A stretch of 64,000 nt of DNA. It comes from Pseudomonas sp. ML2-2023-3. GTDB lineage: Bacteria; Pseudomonadota; Gammaproteobacteria; Pseudomonadales; Pseudomonadaceae. Position numbers and translations under genes: made by a program. Each line of letters opens with the position of its first letter. Position 1 is the stretch's first letter. The stretch covers positions 4,331,001-4,395,000 of the forward strand of contig NZ_CP146343.1 in the NCBI RefSeq assembly GCF_037055275.1, written 5' to 3'. Below are positions 1 through 7,984 of the stretch, piece after piece. Below the pieces are notes generated by a model, which ran no database searches, was not told the DNA's origin, and saw nothing but the letters and a program-made list of their open reading frames with translations.

Positions 1-73
1 AAACCTGAACTAAGTATTTGCCCACAGCGATTCTTCCCGCCTCGCGCCTTTCGCAGAATCGAACGCCATAACC

Positions 74-89
74 ACAACAAACGACGAGG
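74..89 (+). promoter_or_regulatory. Possible Crc/Hfq (CA-motif) site at the gbuA ribosome binding site
   Basis: The stretch ACAACAAACGACGAGG lies directly on the GAGG ribosome binding site of gbuA. It resembles the AAnAAnAA catabolite-activity motif that Hfq and Crc occupy to block translation of Pseudomonas catabolic mRNAs such as amiE. Seen: the A-rich triplets and their overlap with the binding site. Inferred: that Crc/Hfq acts here. The remaining bases 1-73 show no gene. Confidence 0.4.
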
Positions 90-97
90 CCTTACCC

Positions 98-1048
98 GTG
101 GACAAAATTCTTCATCAACCACTGGGCGGCAATGAAATGCCGCGCTTCGCCGGCATCGCCACCATGCTGCGCCTGCCCCACCTGCCATCGGCCAAGGGCC
201 TGGACGCGGCCTTTGTCGGCGTGCCCCTGGATATCGGCACCTCGCTGCGCCCCGGCACCCGTTTCGGTCCTCGGGAAATCCGCGCCGAATCGGTGATGAT
301 CCGCCCTTACAACATGGCCACCGGCGCCGCGCCGTTCGACTCGCTGTCCGTGGCCGATATTGGTGATGTGGCGATCAACACCTTCAATCTGCTGGATGCG
401 GTGCGCATCATCGAAGCGTCCTACGACGAAATCCTTGAGCACGATGTCATCCCCCTGACCCTGGGTGGCGACCACACCATTACCCTGCCGATTTTGCGGG
501 CGATGCACAAAAAACACGGCAAGGTCGGGCTGGTGCATATCGATGCCCACGCCGATGTGAACGACCATATGTTCGGCGAGAAAATCGCCCACGGCACGAC
601 CTTCCGCCGCGCCGTTGAAGAAGGCCTGCTGGACTGTGACCGCGTGGTTCAGATCGGCCTGCGCGCCCAGGGCTATACCGCCGAAGACTTCAACTGGAGC
701 CGCAACCAGGGCTTTCGCGTCGTGCAGGCCGAAGAGTGCTGGCACAAGTCCCTGGAGCCCCTGATGGCACAGGTGCGCGAAAAAGTCGGTAATGGCCCGG
801 TCTACCTCAGCTTTGATATCGACGGCATCGACCCGGCCTGGGCTCCCGGCACCGGCACTCCGGAAATCGGCGGCCTGACCACCATTCAGGCGATTGAAAT
901 CATCCGCGGCTGCCAAGGCCTCGACCTGGTCGGCTGCGACCTGGTAGAAGTCTCGCCGCCCTACGACACCACCGGCAACACCTCATTACTGGGCGCCAAC
1001 CTGCTGTACGAAATGCTCTGCGTGCTGCCCGGCGTTGTACATCGATAA
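98..1048 (+). CDS. gbuA: Guanidinobutyrase / agmatinase-family ureohydrolase
   Basis: A 316-residue manganese ureohydrolase that removes urea from 4-guanidinobutyrate (giving GABA) in arginine and agmatine breakdown in the cytoplasm. The metal ligands of the family are all present: GGDH with H126, HIDAHAD with D149, H151 and D153, and SFDID with D240 and D242. The N-terminus (MDKILHQPLGGNEMPRF) is what I recall for P. aeruginosa GbuA, which argues for guanidinobutyrase over agmatinase SpeB. The start is GTG, with GAGG eight bases upstream. The sodium symporter that follows fits uptake of the substrate. Agmatinase activity cannot be excluded from sequence. Confidence 0.9.
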   Translation: MDKILHQPLGGNEMPRFAGIATMLRLPHLPSAKGLDAAFVGVPLDIGTSLRPGTRFGPREIRAESVMIRPYNMATGAAPFDSLSVADIGDVAINTFNLLDAVRIIEASYDEILEHDVIPLTLGGDHTITLPILRAMHKKHGKVGLVHIDAHADVNDHMFGEKIAHGTTFRRAVEEGLLDCDRVVQIGLRAQGYTAEDFNWSRNQGFRVVQAEECWHKSLEPLMAQVREKVGNGPVYLSFDIDGIDPAWAPGTGTPEIGGLTTIQAIEIIRGCQGLDLVGCDLVEVSPPYDTTGNTSLLGANLLYEMLCVLPGVVHR

Positions 1049-1115
1049 GGACATCCTTGCGGTGCCATCAAGCCTTGCGCTTTACGGCACCAAGCCACCG
1101 TGCCTGCTGCATCCA

Positions 1116-1134
1116 TAAAAAAAATAATCGGAGA
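1116..1134 (+). promoter_or_regulatory. A-rich Crc/Hfq-like site before the symporter
   Basis: A run of eight A residues followed by TAAT sits immediately before the CGGAG ribosome binding site of the sodium symporter gene. It fits AAnAAnAA and has the placement expected of a Crc/Hfq translational operator. Together with the similar site before gbuA it suggests that enzyme and transporter are repressed together when better carbon sources are present. The function is inferred. Confidence 0.4.
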
Positions 1135-1143
1135 TTCGCCATC

Positions 1144-2523
1144 ATGGCTTTAGATCTACTGGTCGTCCTTATCTACGCTGCGGCAATGCTGGTGCTGGGT
1201 TACTACGGCATGCGCAAGGCCAAGACCCACGAAGACTATCTGGTCGCAGGCCGCAACCTGGGCCCTACGCTCTACATGGGCACCATGGCCGCGACAGTAC
1301 TGGGCGGGGCTTCCACCGTCGGCACCGTGCGCCTGGGTTATGTGCACGGAATTTCAGGCTTCTGGCTGTGTGCCGCACTGGGTTGCGGGATCATCGCGCT
1401 GAACCTGTTCCTGGCCAAGCCGTTGCTCAAGCTGAAAATATTCACCGTGACCCAGGTACTGGAAAAGCGCTACAACCCGATGGCCCGCCAGGCCAGCGCG
1501 GTGATCATGCTGGCCTACGCGCTGATGATTGGCGTGACCTCGATTCTGGCCATTGGCACCGTACTGGAAGTCCTGTTCGATCTTCCTTTCTGGATTTCCG
1601 TACTGCTGGGCGGCGGCGTGGTGGTGATTTACTCGACCATTGGCGGCATGTGGTCGCTGACCCTGACAGATATCGTGCAATTTGCGATCAAGACCATCGG
1701 CCTGATGTTCGTGCTGCTGCCGATCTGCCTGTACCGCGTCGGCGGCTGGGACGAACTGGTCAGCAAGCTGCCCGCATCGAACTTCAGCTTCACCAGCATC
1801 GGCTGGGACACGATCATCACTTACTTCATGATCTACTTCTTCGGCATCCTGATCGGCCAGGACATCTGGCAGCGTGTGTTTACCGCCAAAACGGCCCGGG
1901 TGGCGAAGTACGCAGGGACATTCGCAGGCCTGTATTGCATCCTCTACGGCCTGACGTGCGCGCTGATCGGCATGGCCGCACACGTGCTGCTACCGGACCT
2001 GGACAACGTCAACAACGCTTTCGCCGCCATCGTGAAAGTCTCGCTGCCAGACGGTATTCGCGGCCTGGTGATCGCTGCGGCCCTGGCGGCCATGATGTCG
2101 ACCGCCAGCGCTGGCTTGCTGGCAGCCTCCACAGTGCTGACCGAGGATCTGCTGCCAAGGCTGCGTGGCGGCAAGCAATCGAGCCTCAATATCAACCGCT
2201 TGTTTACCTTGCTGACAGGCTTTGCCGTACTGGGCATCGCCCTGGTGGTCTCTGATGTCATCAGCGCCCTCACCCTGGCTTACAACCTGCTGGTCGGCGG
2301 CATGCTGGTGCCATTGATCGGGGCGATTTTCTGGAAGCGGGCCACCACTGCGGGCGCCATCACCAGCATGAGCCTGGGGTTTGTCACGGCACTGGGGTTC
2401 ATGCTCAAGGATGGCCTGGAAGCCAACACGCCCATTTATTACAGCCTGGGCGTGGCGCTGATCAGCTTTGTTGTGGTTAGCCTGATGGATCGACGCCCTG
2501 CTTCGGTGGTGAGCGCCGCCTGA
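1144..2523 (+). CDS. Sodium:solute symporter (SSS family)
   Basis: An inner-membrane transporter of 459 residues with about 13 hydrophobic segments. The early YLVAGRNLG stretch (about residues 22-30) is typical of the SSS/solute:sodium symporter family. It lies 95 bases after gbuA on the same strand with no terminator between them, so cotranscription is likely; gbuA and an SSS gene are also near neighbours in P. aeruginosa. The likely substrate is a guanidino compound or its product, but this rests only on context. I chose the ATG at 1144 because GGAG precedes it; the frame stays open upstream to 1057 but the added residues are not membrane-like. A strong terminator follows. Confidence 0.85.
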   Translation: MALDLLVVLIYAAAMLVLGYYGMRKAKTHEDYLVAGRNLGPTLYMGTMAATVLGGASTVGTVRLGYVHGISGFWLCAALGCGIIALNLFLAKPLLKLKIFTVTQVLEKRYNPMARQASAVIMLAYALMIGVTSILAIGTVLEVLFDLPFWISVLLGGGVVVIYSTIGGMWSLTLTDIVQFAIKTIGLMFVLLPICLYRVGGWDELVSKLPASNFSFTSIGWDTIITYFMIYFFGILIGQDIWQRVFTAKTARVAKYAGTFAGLYCILYGLTCALIGMAAHVLLPDLDNVNNAFAAIVKVSLPDGIRGLVIAAALAAMMSTASAGLLAASTVLTEDLLPRLRGGKQSSLNINRLFTLLTGFAVLGIALVVSDVISALTLAYNLLVGGMLVPLIGAIFWKRATTAGAITSMSLGFVTALGFMLKDGLEANTPIYYSLGVALISFVVVSLMDRRPASVVSAA

Positions 2524-2538
2524 TAAACCCTTTGTTCG

Positions 2539-2572
2539 ACGGGTACGACGTGACAGGTCGTACCCGTTTTCC
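2539..2572 (+). terminator. Rho-independent terminator after the symporter
   Basis: An 11-base-pair perfect stem (ACGGGTACGAC pairing with GTCGTACCCGT) with a seven-base loop is followed by TTTTCCTCTTT. It closes the gbuA-symporter unit. The next 150 bases show no gene. Confidence 0.85.
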
Positions 2573-2725
2573 TCTTTCATACACCCCCGAATACCAATAC
2601 CCCGCCCATACATCGCCTTATCTCTGCCAGCCCATCAATGAGTCCAACTACGCTTGAAAAGCGGCCACATGGGATGTCGCCGCACACCTTCAAGCAACGT
2701 GCAACTCACTAAATGGACTTAACAC

Positions 2726-3208
2726 ATGACCCACTCAAACAACTCTCTGGCCACCGCTGTCATGGCTTGCACCCTGGCGCTAACCGGCGTCAACGCTCAA
2801 GCCGACGTCACCACATTGACATTCGAAGTCGTCAATAACACTTCGGGAGCACTCAAGCTCAACCGTTCAAGCTGGGAGCTTTCACTGGCCGCCCCCGGCT
2901 TCTTTGATGTGGACCCGTATGGCGAGCATTCCTTTGAAGCGAACTATCAGACCAACTTCGGGTACCCGCGAAAAACCCCTGCAACACTGCGCGAAGTCAT
3001 TTCATATGCCAATGGCAATCGGGAATGCACCTTTACCACGGCGCTGAGAGTTACCCAGTCATTCGGCGTATTCAAGCCGACACTGAGCGCTACGCGGTCA
3101 GCCAGCGCAACCTCTACAGGCATGGACGATGTGAAATGTGAAGCGCGGGTAACGGAGAAAACAGACGAAGCGCCGCTCAATTACAGCGTGCGCTTCACCA
3201 TGGGCTGA
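2726..3208 (+). CDS. Secreted hypothetical protein
   Basis: A 160-residue protein with a clear Sec signal peptide: a hydrophobic core (AVMACTLALTGVNA) ending in NAQA-D, so cleavage near residue 27 is likely and the mature protein would be periplasmic or extracellular. The mature part is rich in Thr, Ser and aromatic residues, with two Cys (in RECTF and VKCEA) that could form a disulfide. The all-beta look reminds me of small lectin- or aegerolysin-like proteins, but I do not recognise the family. It stands alone with its own terminator. The ribosome binding site before the ATG is weak. Confidence 0.65.
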   Translation: MTHSNNSLATAVMACTLALTGVNAQADVTTLTFEVVNNTSGALKLNRSSWELSLAAPGFFDVDPYGEHSFEANYQTNFGYPRKTPATLREVISYANGNRECTFTTALRVTQSFGVFKPTLSATRSASATSTGMDDVKCEARVTEKTDEAPLNYSVRFTMG

Positions 3209-3225
3209 AAAACCCTGGAGGGAGG

Positions 3226-3253
3226 GGGCAGCTCACACTGCCCTTTTGTTTTT
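3226..3253 (+). terminator. Rho-independent terminator
   Basis: GGGCAG and CTGCCC form a six-base-pair stem over a six-base loop, followed by TTTTGTTTTT. It ends the secreted-protein transcript and also separates it from the minus-strand small gene that comes next. Confidence 0.85.
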
Positions 3254-3329
3254 GCAGCACACAACCCTTTCGCCGATCAAGGACCGAAAGAAACACGACC
3301 AGCGCGCTGGCCTAACGTGCAATCAGGCC

Positions 3330-3455
3330 TTAGCGGCGACGTTGTGGACGGCGACGCGTGTCATCGACAGGAATCGGCACAGGCTGCAGTGGCGGCTCGA
3401 TCAGGCCAAGCGCAACACCAACGTCATGAAGCCAAGTTTGCAGTTTGTCTTTCAT
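3330..3455 (-). CDS. PA1414-family small protein (41 residues)
   Basis: A 41-residue ORF, MKDKLQTWLHDVGVALGL then IEPPLQPVPIPVDD and an Arg-rich tail RRRPQRRR. The amphipathic helix, the IEPPLQP core and the basic end match what I recall of the PA1414 family of small Pseudomonas proteins. It begins with ATG after AAGGGGGATAT. In P. aeruginosa this locus is strongly oxygen-regulated and is also the sRNA SicX. The gene sits in the same broad neighbourhood as gbuA there too. Whether the peptide itself has a function is unknown. It is too short for routine gene calling and is easily missed. Confidence 0.8.
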   Translation of the reverse strand: MKDKLQTWLHDVGVALGLIEPPLQPVPIPVDDTRRRPQRRR

Positions 3456-3503
3456 ATATCCCCCTTGGGGTCACTCTGGCGACGGGAATTCTGTGGTCGC
3501 TTC
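3330..3503 (-). ncRNA. sicX: SicX-like low-oxygen transcript (predicted)
   Basis: A transcript is predicted to start near 3503, seven bases after the -10 element, and to run leftward across the 41-residue ORF. The leader is about 48 bases. In P. aeruginosa the PA1414 locus gives the anaerobically induced sRNA SicX, linked to the switch between chronic and acute infection. Seen here: the ORF, the leader and the Anr-type promoter. Inferred: that an sRNA is made in this species. The 3' end is uncertain; a modest GGCCA/TGGTC hairpin followed by GTGTTTCTTT near 3290-3316 could end it. Confidence 0.5.
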
Positions 3504-3509
3504 ACACAG

Positions 3510-3550
3510 ATAATAGTCCTAAGTCCTACTCAATGCTTGCCTAAGGTCAA
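3510..3550 (-). promoter_or_regulatory. Anr (FNR)-dependent promoter of the sicX-like locus
   Basis: On the minus strand TTGACCTTAGGCAA (3537-3550) matches TTGAY-N4-RTCAA at nine of ten fixed positions. A near-perfect -10, TATTAT (3510-3515), follows so that the box is centred about 40.5 bases before the predicted start, the class II position used by FNR/Anr activators. There is no good -35, as expected for an activator-dependent promoter. Confidence 0.75.
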
Positions 3551-3582
3551 TGAACTTTAGGCTAATTTCCTACATATCTGAC

Positions 3583-4485
3583 TCAAGGCAGCACCTTGAG
3601 TTGCGGCGACACAGCCCCATTTGGCAACGGCGCCGTCTGCTGCAGCTCAATCCACGCATTCAAGTTGGCGCCCATCATGCCTTTTCGCCACATCAACCAT
3701 GTTGTGGCGCTGGCAAAAGGTTGTTTCAAGGGATGTATCCTGACATTTTCTCGCCCCGGCAAGCTGGCCAGCATCGACGCCGGCATCAGCGCCACCCCTG
3801 AACCCGCCGCCACACACGCCAGCATCCCTTGATAGGACTCGATCTCCATCACCCGCCCCAAGGAGGCACGGTCGCTGGCGTACCAGGCTTCAAGCCGGGC
3901 GCGATATGAACAGCCCTGACGAAAGGTAAAGACTTCCCTGCCTTGTACGTCCCGGGCACGGCCAATCGGTGGATGGTCCAGATCGCTGATAAGCACCAGG
4001 CTCTCTTCACAGAACTCCACACCGTCCAGCCCGGCCAACTCCAGCGGGCCATCCACCAGCGCGGCATCCAGACGCCCCGTCAACAGCCCTTCGAGTAACT
4101 CGCCGCTGGGGCCCGACTGAACGTGCAAACTCACTGCCGGATACGTGCGGTGATAGTGCGCCAGCAGACCCGGCAAGTGGATCGCCGCCGTGCTGTACAT
4201 CGTCCCCAGCGTGAACTTGCCCGAAGGCACGCCCCCCTGAACGGCGCTCAGGGCTTCATCGTGAAGGGCAAATAGCCGTGCCGTGTAGTCCAGCAACACT
4301 TGCCCCGCAGGAGACAACTGCAGGCGCTGGCGCTCACGTACGAACAGCTCGACGCCCATCTGTTCCTCAAGCTGCTTGAGCCGAGTCGACAGATTTGAAG
4401 GCACTCGATGCAGGCGCTCAGCCGCACGAGTGATCGATCCTTCCTGGGCCACAGCCTGAAAAATCCGTAGCTGGCTGAATTCCAC
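3583..4485 (-). CDS. LysR-family transcriptional regulator
   Basis: A 300-residue LysR regulator. The N-terminal winged helix-turn-helix covers about residues 1-60 (FQAVAQEGSITRAAERLHRV then PSNLSTRLKQLE), and the remainder is the two-lobed effector domain. I prefer the GTG at 4485 because TTTTGGAGAATGGT gives a GGAG six bases upstream and the protein then begins VEFSQLRIF as LysR proteins do; an ATG at 4512 would add nine residues. It is divergent from the MFS gene at 4589, so it probably controls that gene and itself. The inducer is unknown. Confidence 0.88.
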   Translation of the reverse strand: MEFSQLRIFQAVAQEGSITRAAERLHRVPSNLSTRLKQLEEQMGVELFVRERQRLQLSPAGQVLLDYTARLFALHDEALSAVQGGVPSGKFTLGTMYSTAAIHLPGLLAHYHRTYPAVSLHVQSGPSGELLEGLLTGRLDAALVDGPLELAGLDGVEFCEESLVLISDLDHPPIGRARDVQGREVFTFRQGCSYRARLEAWYASDRASLGRVMEIESYQGMLACVAAGSGVALMPASMLASLPGRENVRIHPLKQPFASATTWLMWRKGMMGANLNAWIELQQTAPLPNGAVSPQLKVLP

Positions 4486-4588
4486 ACCATTCTCCAAAAC
4501 TGAATAAGTCACTCACTATTATTCATTTTTAAGGAAAGTCAAACAGCACTAGCCTGACGGTCATTGCCTTTACCCAGGAACCTGCAGC

Positions 4589-5770
4589 ATGTCGCCCCTG
4601 ATCCGCTTACTCGCCAGCTTTATCGCGCTCATGATGGCCATGGGCATTGGACGCTTCTCCCTGACCCCGCAACTGCCTCACTTGATTGGCGAAGGGCAGA
4701 TCGACCTGACCGGCGCCGGGCTGATTGCTGCCGCCAACTACCTTGGCTATCTGCTCGGAGCACTGGATGCCATGCGCGCCCGGCGTCCGGAGCAGGTGCG
4801 CGGCCGTTTGCACACTGGCCTGTGGCTGTGCGTCCTGCTGACTCTGGTTTCGTACTGGGCCTACGGTTTTTGGCCGCACCTGCTCTTGCGGTTTGGTTCC
4901 GGTATCGCCAGTGCCTGGGTGATGGTCATGATTACCGCGCTTAGTCAGCACATAGCTCTCACTGAGAATCGGCCACGCCTGGGCGCCCTGGTGTTTGCCG
5001 GGCCCGGTCTTGGCGTGATGCTTACCGGCTTGTTGGCACTGGCAGCCAATGTAACCGGGCAAAACTCGGCCACCCTCTGGATGATCTATGCCGTGGCGGC
5101 GCTGCTGATGCTGCTGGTGATTTGGCCCGCCCTGCCACAACCGGCTTCGACTGCCGCACAAACCCACACCTCAGCACCTGACAGCCGCCAACCCGGAATC
5201 GCACGACTGGGGGCGATTTATGGGCTGTATGGCCTGGGGTACATCATTCCTGCGACGTTTTTGTCACAGATGGCAAACGCACGGTTTCACGGCCAATGGC
5301 AAGCCGATCTGTTCTGGCCTGCCTTCGGGCTATGCGCCGCGATTGGCGTGGTACTGATCAGTTTTCGTCGTCATCGCCCTGCCACCACCCGTTATTGGCT
5401 GATGGGCGCGCTGTGGGTTCAGGCCTTTGGCGTACTTGCGTGCCTGATACCGAGCAGCGCAGGCCTGGCCCTGGGTGTGATCCTGTGCGGCACGCCGTTT
5501 CTGGCCTGCATGTCGCTGGTCATGCAGCGCTCACGGGATCTGGCGCCCCGCGCCACCGCCCGAAACGCAGCCCTGTTGACCGCCTGCTTTGCCGTGGGCC
5601 AGCTGTCCGGGCCATTGCTGGCAGCCCTCAGCAGCCATTTCAGCGGTGGACTGCAACCGGCGCTGATCATTGCCGCCAGCGGGCTGTTGCTTGCTGGCGT
5701 GCTTGCCTGGAAGTCGATCAGTGCCCCAGCAGAGCGCGCACTTTGCGGCGCACCCACTGCTCAGCGCTGA
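4589..5770 (+). CDS. MFS transporter, YbfB/YjiJ family
   Basis: A 393-residue inner-membrane permease with about 12 hydrophobic segments. The start, with GIGRFSLTPQLPHL and then GLIAAANYLGYLLGA, is typical of the YbfB/YjiJ branch of the major facilitator superfamily. AGGA precedes the ATG. It is divergent from a LysR gene across a 103-base promoter region and is probably its target. The substrate is not known. Its 3' end overlaps the convergent EamA gene by 53 bases, so the two mRNAs would be antisense to each other there. Confidence 0.85.
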   Translation: MSPLIRLLASFIALMMAMGIGRFSLTPQLPHLIGEGQIDLTGAGLIAAANYLGYLLGALDAMRARRPEQVRGRLHTGLWLCVLLTLVSYWAYGFWPHLLLRFGSGIASAWVMVMITALSQHIALTENRPRLGALVFAGPGLGVMLTGLLALAANVTGQNSATLWMIYAVAALLMLLVIWPALPQPASTAAQTHTSAPDSRQPGIARLGAIYGLYGLGYIIPATFLSQMANARFHGQWQADLFWPAFGLCAAIGVVLISFRRHRPATTRYWLMGALWVQAFGVLACLIPSSAGLALGVILCGTPFLACMSLVMQRSRDLAPRATARNAALLTACFAVGQLSGPLLAALSSHFSGGLQPALIIAASGLLLAGVLAWKSISAPAERALCGAPTAQR

Positions 5771-6647
5771 CAAACGTGATGCCGCACAGCACCAGAATCG
5801 CACCCACCACAAAGTTGACGCTCAGGGGCTCGTGAAGCACCAGCACACCGAAGGTCACGCCAAACAGGGGCGTCATGAATGAGAACACCGCCAGATTGGA
5901 AGCCATATAGCGCTTGAGCAGCCAGAACCACACCAGGTAGCTGAAGAACGACACAACCAAACCCTGAAACAGCACGCTGGCCACCGCGACGGTGGTCAGG
6001 CTGACATGGGTGATCTGGCCGCTGGCCGCTGCAATTACCAACAATCCGAAAAAACCTACGACAAGCTGGTAGAACAGGGTCAGGGTGACTGGCGCTTCCG
6101 ACAACCGGGAGCCGCGCACCACCACCGTGGTCGCCCCCCAGGCCATGCCTGCCAGAATCCCGTAGACATCGCCCAGCAGCATGTTGCGGTCCATGTCGGC
6201 AAACGAAATCCCCCCGGCAAAAGAAAAGGCTATCCCGGCAAACGCGAGAATGATCCCCAGCCATTGCAACGGTCGTAAACGCTCGCTGGGCAACAGCCAG
6301 TTGATTCCGAGGGCGGTAAAAATGGGCGCGGTATAGAGGAATACCGACATATGCGCAGCACTGGTCAGTTGCAGCCCTTCGGCAATGAAGAAGAACTCAA
6401 GGCCGAAGAGGCTACCGGCCAGCAAGCCGCCACGCCAGGTGGCGGGCACCTGGCTCCAGCCACCCTTCCAGCAGATCAACAGGCCCACCAGCAGCGCTGA
6501 AATACCTGAGCGCAAGGCCGCTTGCATCACGGGGGCGATGTCGGGTGCGGCAATTTTGATGATGACCTGCTGCACGCCCCAGATCAGGCATAAGCCCAGC
6601 ATGACCTGCAGTGCGAATGCATCCGTTGCACGCCGCGTAACACTCAT
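5718..6647 (-). CDS. EamA/DMT-family transporter
   Basis: A 309-residue protein made of two EamA repeats with ten hydrophobic segments, as in drug/metabolite exporters of the inner membrane. The ATG at 6647 (MSVTRRATDAFALQ) gives the normal cytoplasmic lead into the first helix (GLCLIWGVQQVIIK); an upstream in-frame start at 6677 would add ten residues. It is transcribed alone and ends inside the convergent MFS gene. Substrate unknown; EamA proteins often export amino acids or metabolites. Confidence 0.85.
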   Translation of the reverse strand: MSVTRRATDAFALQVMLGLCLIWGVQQVIIKIAAPDIAPVMQAALRSGISALLVGLLICWKGGWSQVPATWRGGLLAGSLFGLEFFFIAEGLQLTSAAHMSVFLYTAPIFTALGINWLLPSERLRPLQWLGIILAFAGIAFSFAGGISFADMDRNMLLGDVYGILAGMAWGATTVVVRGSRLSEAPVTLTLFYQLVVGFFGLLVIAAASGQITHVSLTTVAVASVLFQGLVVSFFSYLVWFWLLKRYMASNLAVFSFMTPLFGVTFGVLVLHEPLSVNFVVGAILVLCGITFVSAEQWVRRKVRALLGH

Positions 6648-6719
6648 AGTCCACCCGAAAAAAAGCCACGTCCGCACAAATGCAGAACAGCACAGTGTTT
6701 AACGTGCAAGAAAATAGAG

Positions 6720-7124
6720 TCAGGACGCCAGCTTGCGGGCCGTCCAGTAACCCGACAATGAAGCAAGACAGGTCAACAACCCGCCCCACGCCATGTCCAT
6801 CAAAGCCAACTGGGCAGACCAGCCTTGCAGCGTAGCCCAGTTGGTCATGTCGTAAGTGCCATAGGCGACCAGCCCGAAGAACGCGCCGGCCAATGCAGCT
6901 CTGCGCGCACTGGCCCGGGCAAGGGCCGGCAGCACGACAAAGAACACCACGCCCAGCACGTACATCAGATAGAACACGATGGCCGGGCCCCACTTGGGCT
7001 GCGCCAGCATCAACGAGCCCAGCAGCTCTTTATAGGTAGAGCTCATGAGCACGCCGAGCCACAGGCCGTCGAGCACCAGAAAAGCCAGTAACGCACCGAT
7101 ATACGCCCACACTGCCTTGCTCAT
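6720..7124 (-). CDS. DUF2177 family membrane protein
   Basis: A 134-residue protein with four predicted membrane segments. The pattern LDGLWLGVL early on and AYGTYDMTNWATLQGW near residue 95 is characteristic of the DUF2177 family, which has no established function. It lies 23 bases upstream of nothing on its own strand but follows the CvfB-like gene in the same direction (24-base gap), so read-through is possible. Confidence 0.82.
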   Translation of the reverse strand: MSKAVWAYIGALLAFLVLDGLWLGVLMSSTYKELLGSLMLAQPKWGPAIVFYLMYVLGVVFFVVLPALARASARRAALAGAFFGLVAYGTYDMTNWATLQGWSAQLALMDMAWGGLLTCLASLSGYWTARKLAS

Positions 7125-7147
7125 CTCGCCAGCCTCCCTGCGTCAGT

Positions 7148-7984
7148 TCAGATCAATTCGATGCGGTCCGGGTGGATCGCAATCTTGCCTTCCTTGTACA
7201 GCGCGCCAATGGCTTTTTTGAAGTTGCCCTTGCTGACGCCAAAATGGTTGCTGATCACTTCAGGAGCACTTTTGTCGCTGACTGCCAGCACGCCGTTATT
7301 GTCGCGCAACTTGCTGAGGATCTTTGAGTTCAGGCTGCTGGCTGCTTCCTGGCCGACCGGTTGCAGGCTCAGGCTGATTTTGCCGTCAGCGCGGATTTCC
7401 TTGATGAAACCTTTCTCTTGCTTGCCCGCACGCATGAACTTGAAGATTTCATTTTTGTGGATCAAACCCCAGTGCTTGTTGTTGATCACGGCTTTGAAAC
7501 CCATGTCCGTGGCCTCGGCCACCAACAGATCAACTTCCTGGCCTACCTGATAGTTGGCCGGGGTTTTGTCCAGATAACGGTCCAGACGGGCAGTCGCGGT
7601 GATACGGCGTGTGTGCTTGTCGAGGTAGACGTGCACCACGACATATTCGCCGGCGGTCATCTGGCGTTTTTCTTCGGAATACGGCAGCAGCAAATCTTTT
7701 GGCAGCCCCCAATCGAGGAATACACCAATGCTGTTAACTTCAACCACTTTAAGACTGGCGAACTCACCGACCTGAACTTTTGGTTTTTCAGTGGTGGCAA
7801 TTAACTTGTCAGCGCTGTCCAAATAAACAAATACGTTGAGCCAGTCTTCATCTTCACTGGGAATATCTTTGGGAATATAACGATTCGGCAACAGGATTTC
7901 GCCGTCTGCCCCGCCATCGAGATACAAACCAAAACTTGTATGTTTAACCACTTGCAAACTGTTGTAGCGACCGATTAAAGCCAT
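7148..7984 (-). CDS. S1 RNA-binding protein, CvfB family
   Basis: A 278-residue cytoplasmic protein with the CvfB architecture: three S1-type beta-barrel modules (about residues 1-60, 65-130 and 145-205) and a C-terminal winged-helix domain (about 220-278, ending FGVSKGNFKKAIGALYKEG). In Staphylococcus CvfB binds RNA and affects virulence gene expression; its role in Pseudomonas is not settled. The ATG at 7984 starts MALIGRYNSL, as in the family; the frame is open to 7999. A TAGAAT element about 25 bases upstream on the minus strand is a plausible -10. Confidence 0.88.
   Translation of the reverse strand: MALIGRYNSLQVVKHTSFGLYLDGGADGEILLPNRYIPKDIPSEDEDWLNVFVYLDSADKLIATTEKPKVQVGEFASLKVVEVNSIGVFLDWGLPKDLLLPYSEEKRQMTAGEYVVVHVYLDKHTRRITATARLDRYLDKTPANYQVGQEVDLLVAEATDMGFKAVINNKHWGLIHKNEIFKFMRAGKQEKGFIKEIRADGKISLSLQPVGQEAASSLNSKILSKLRDNNGVLAVSDKSAPEVISNHFGVSKGNFKKAIGALYKEGKIAIHPDRIELI

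Noticed and set aside
3317..3544. A plus-strand small ORF over the sicX-like region
   Set aside because: The minus-strand ORF has a good ribosome binding site, a family match and a promoter; the plus frame has none of these.
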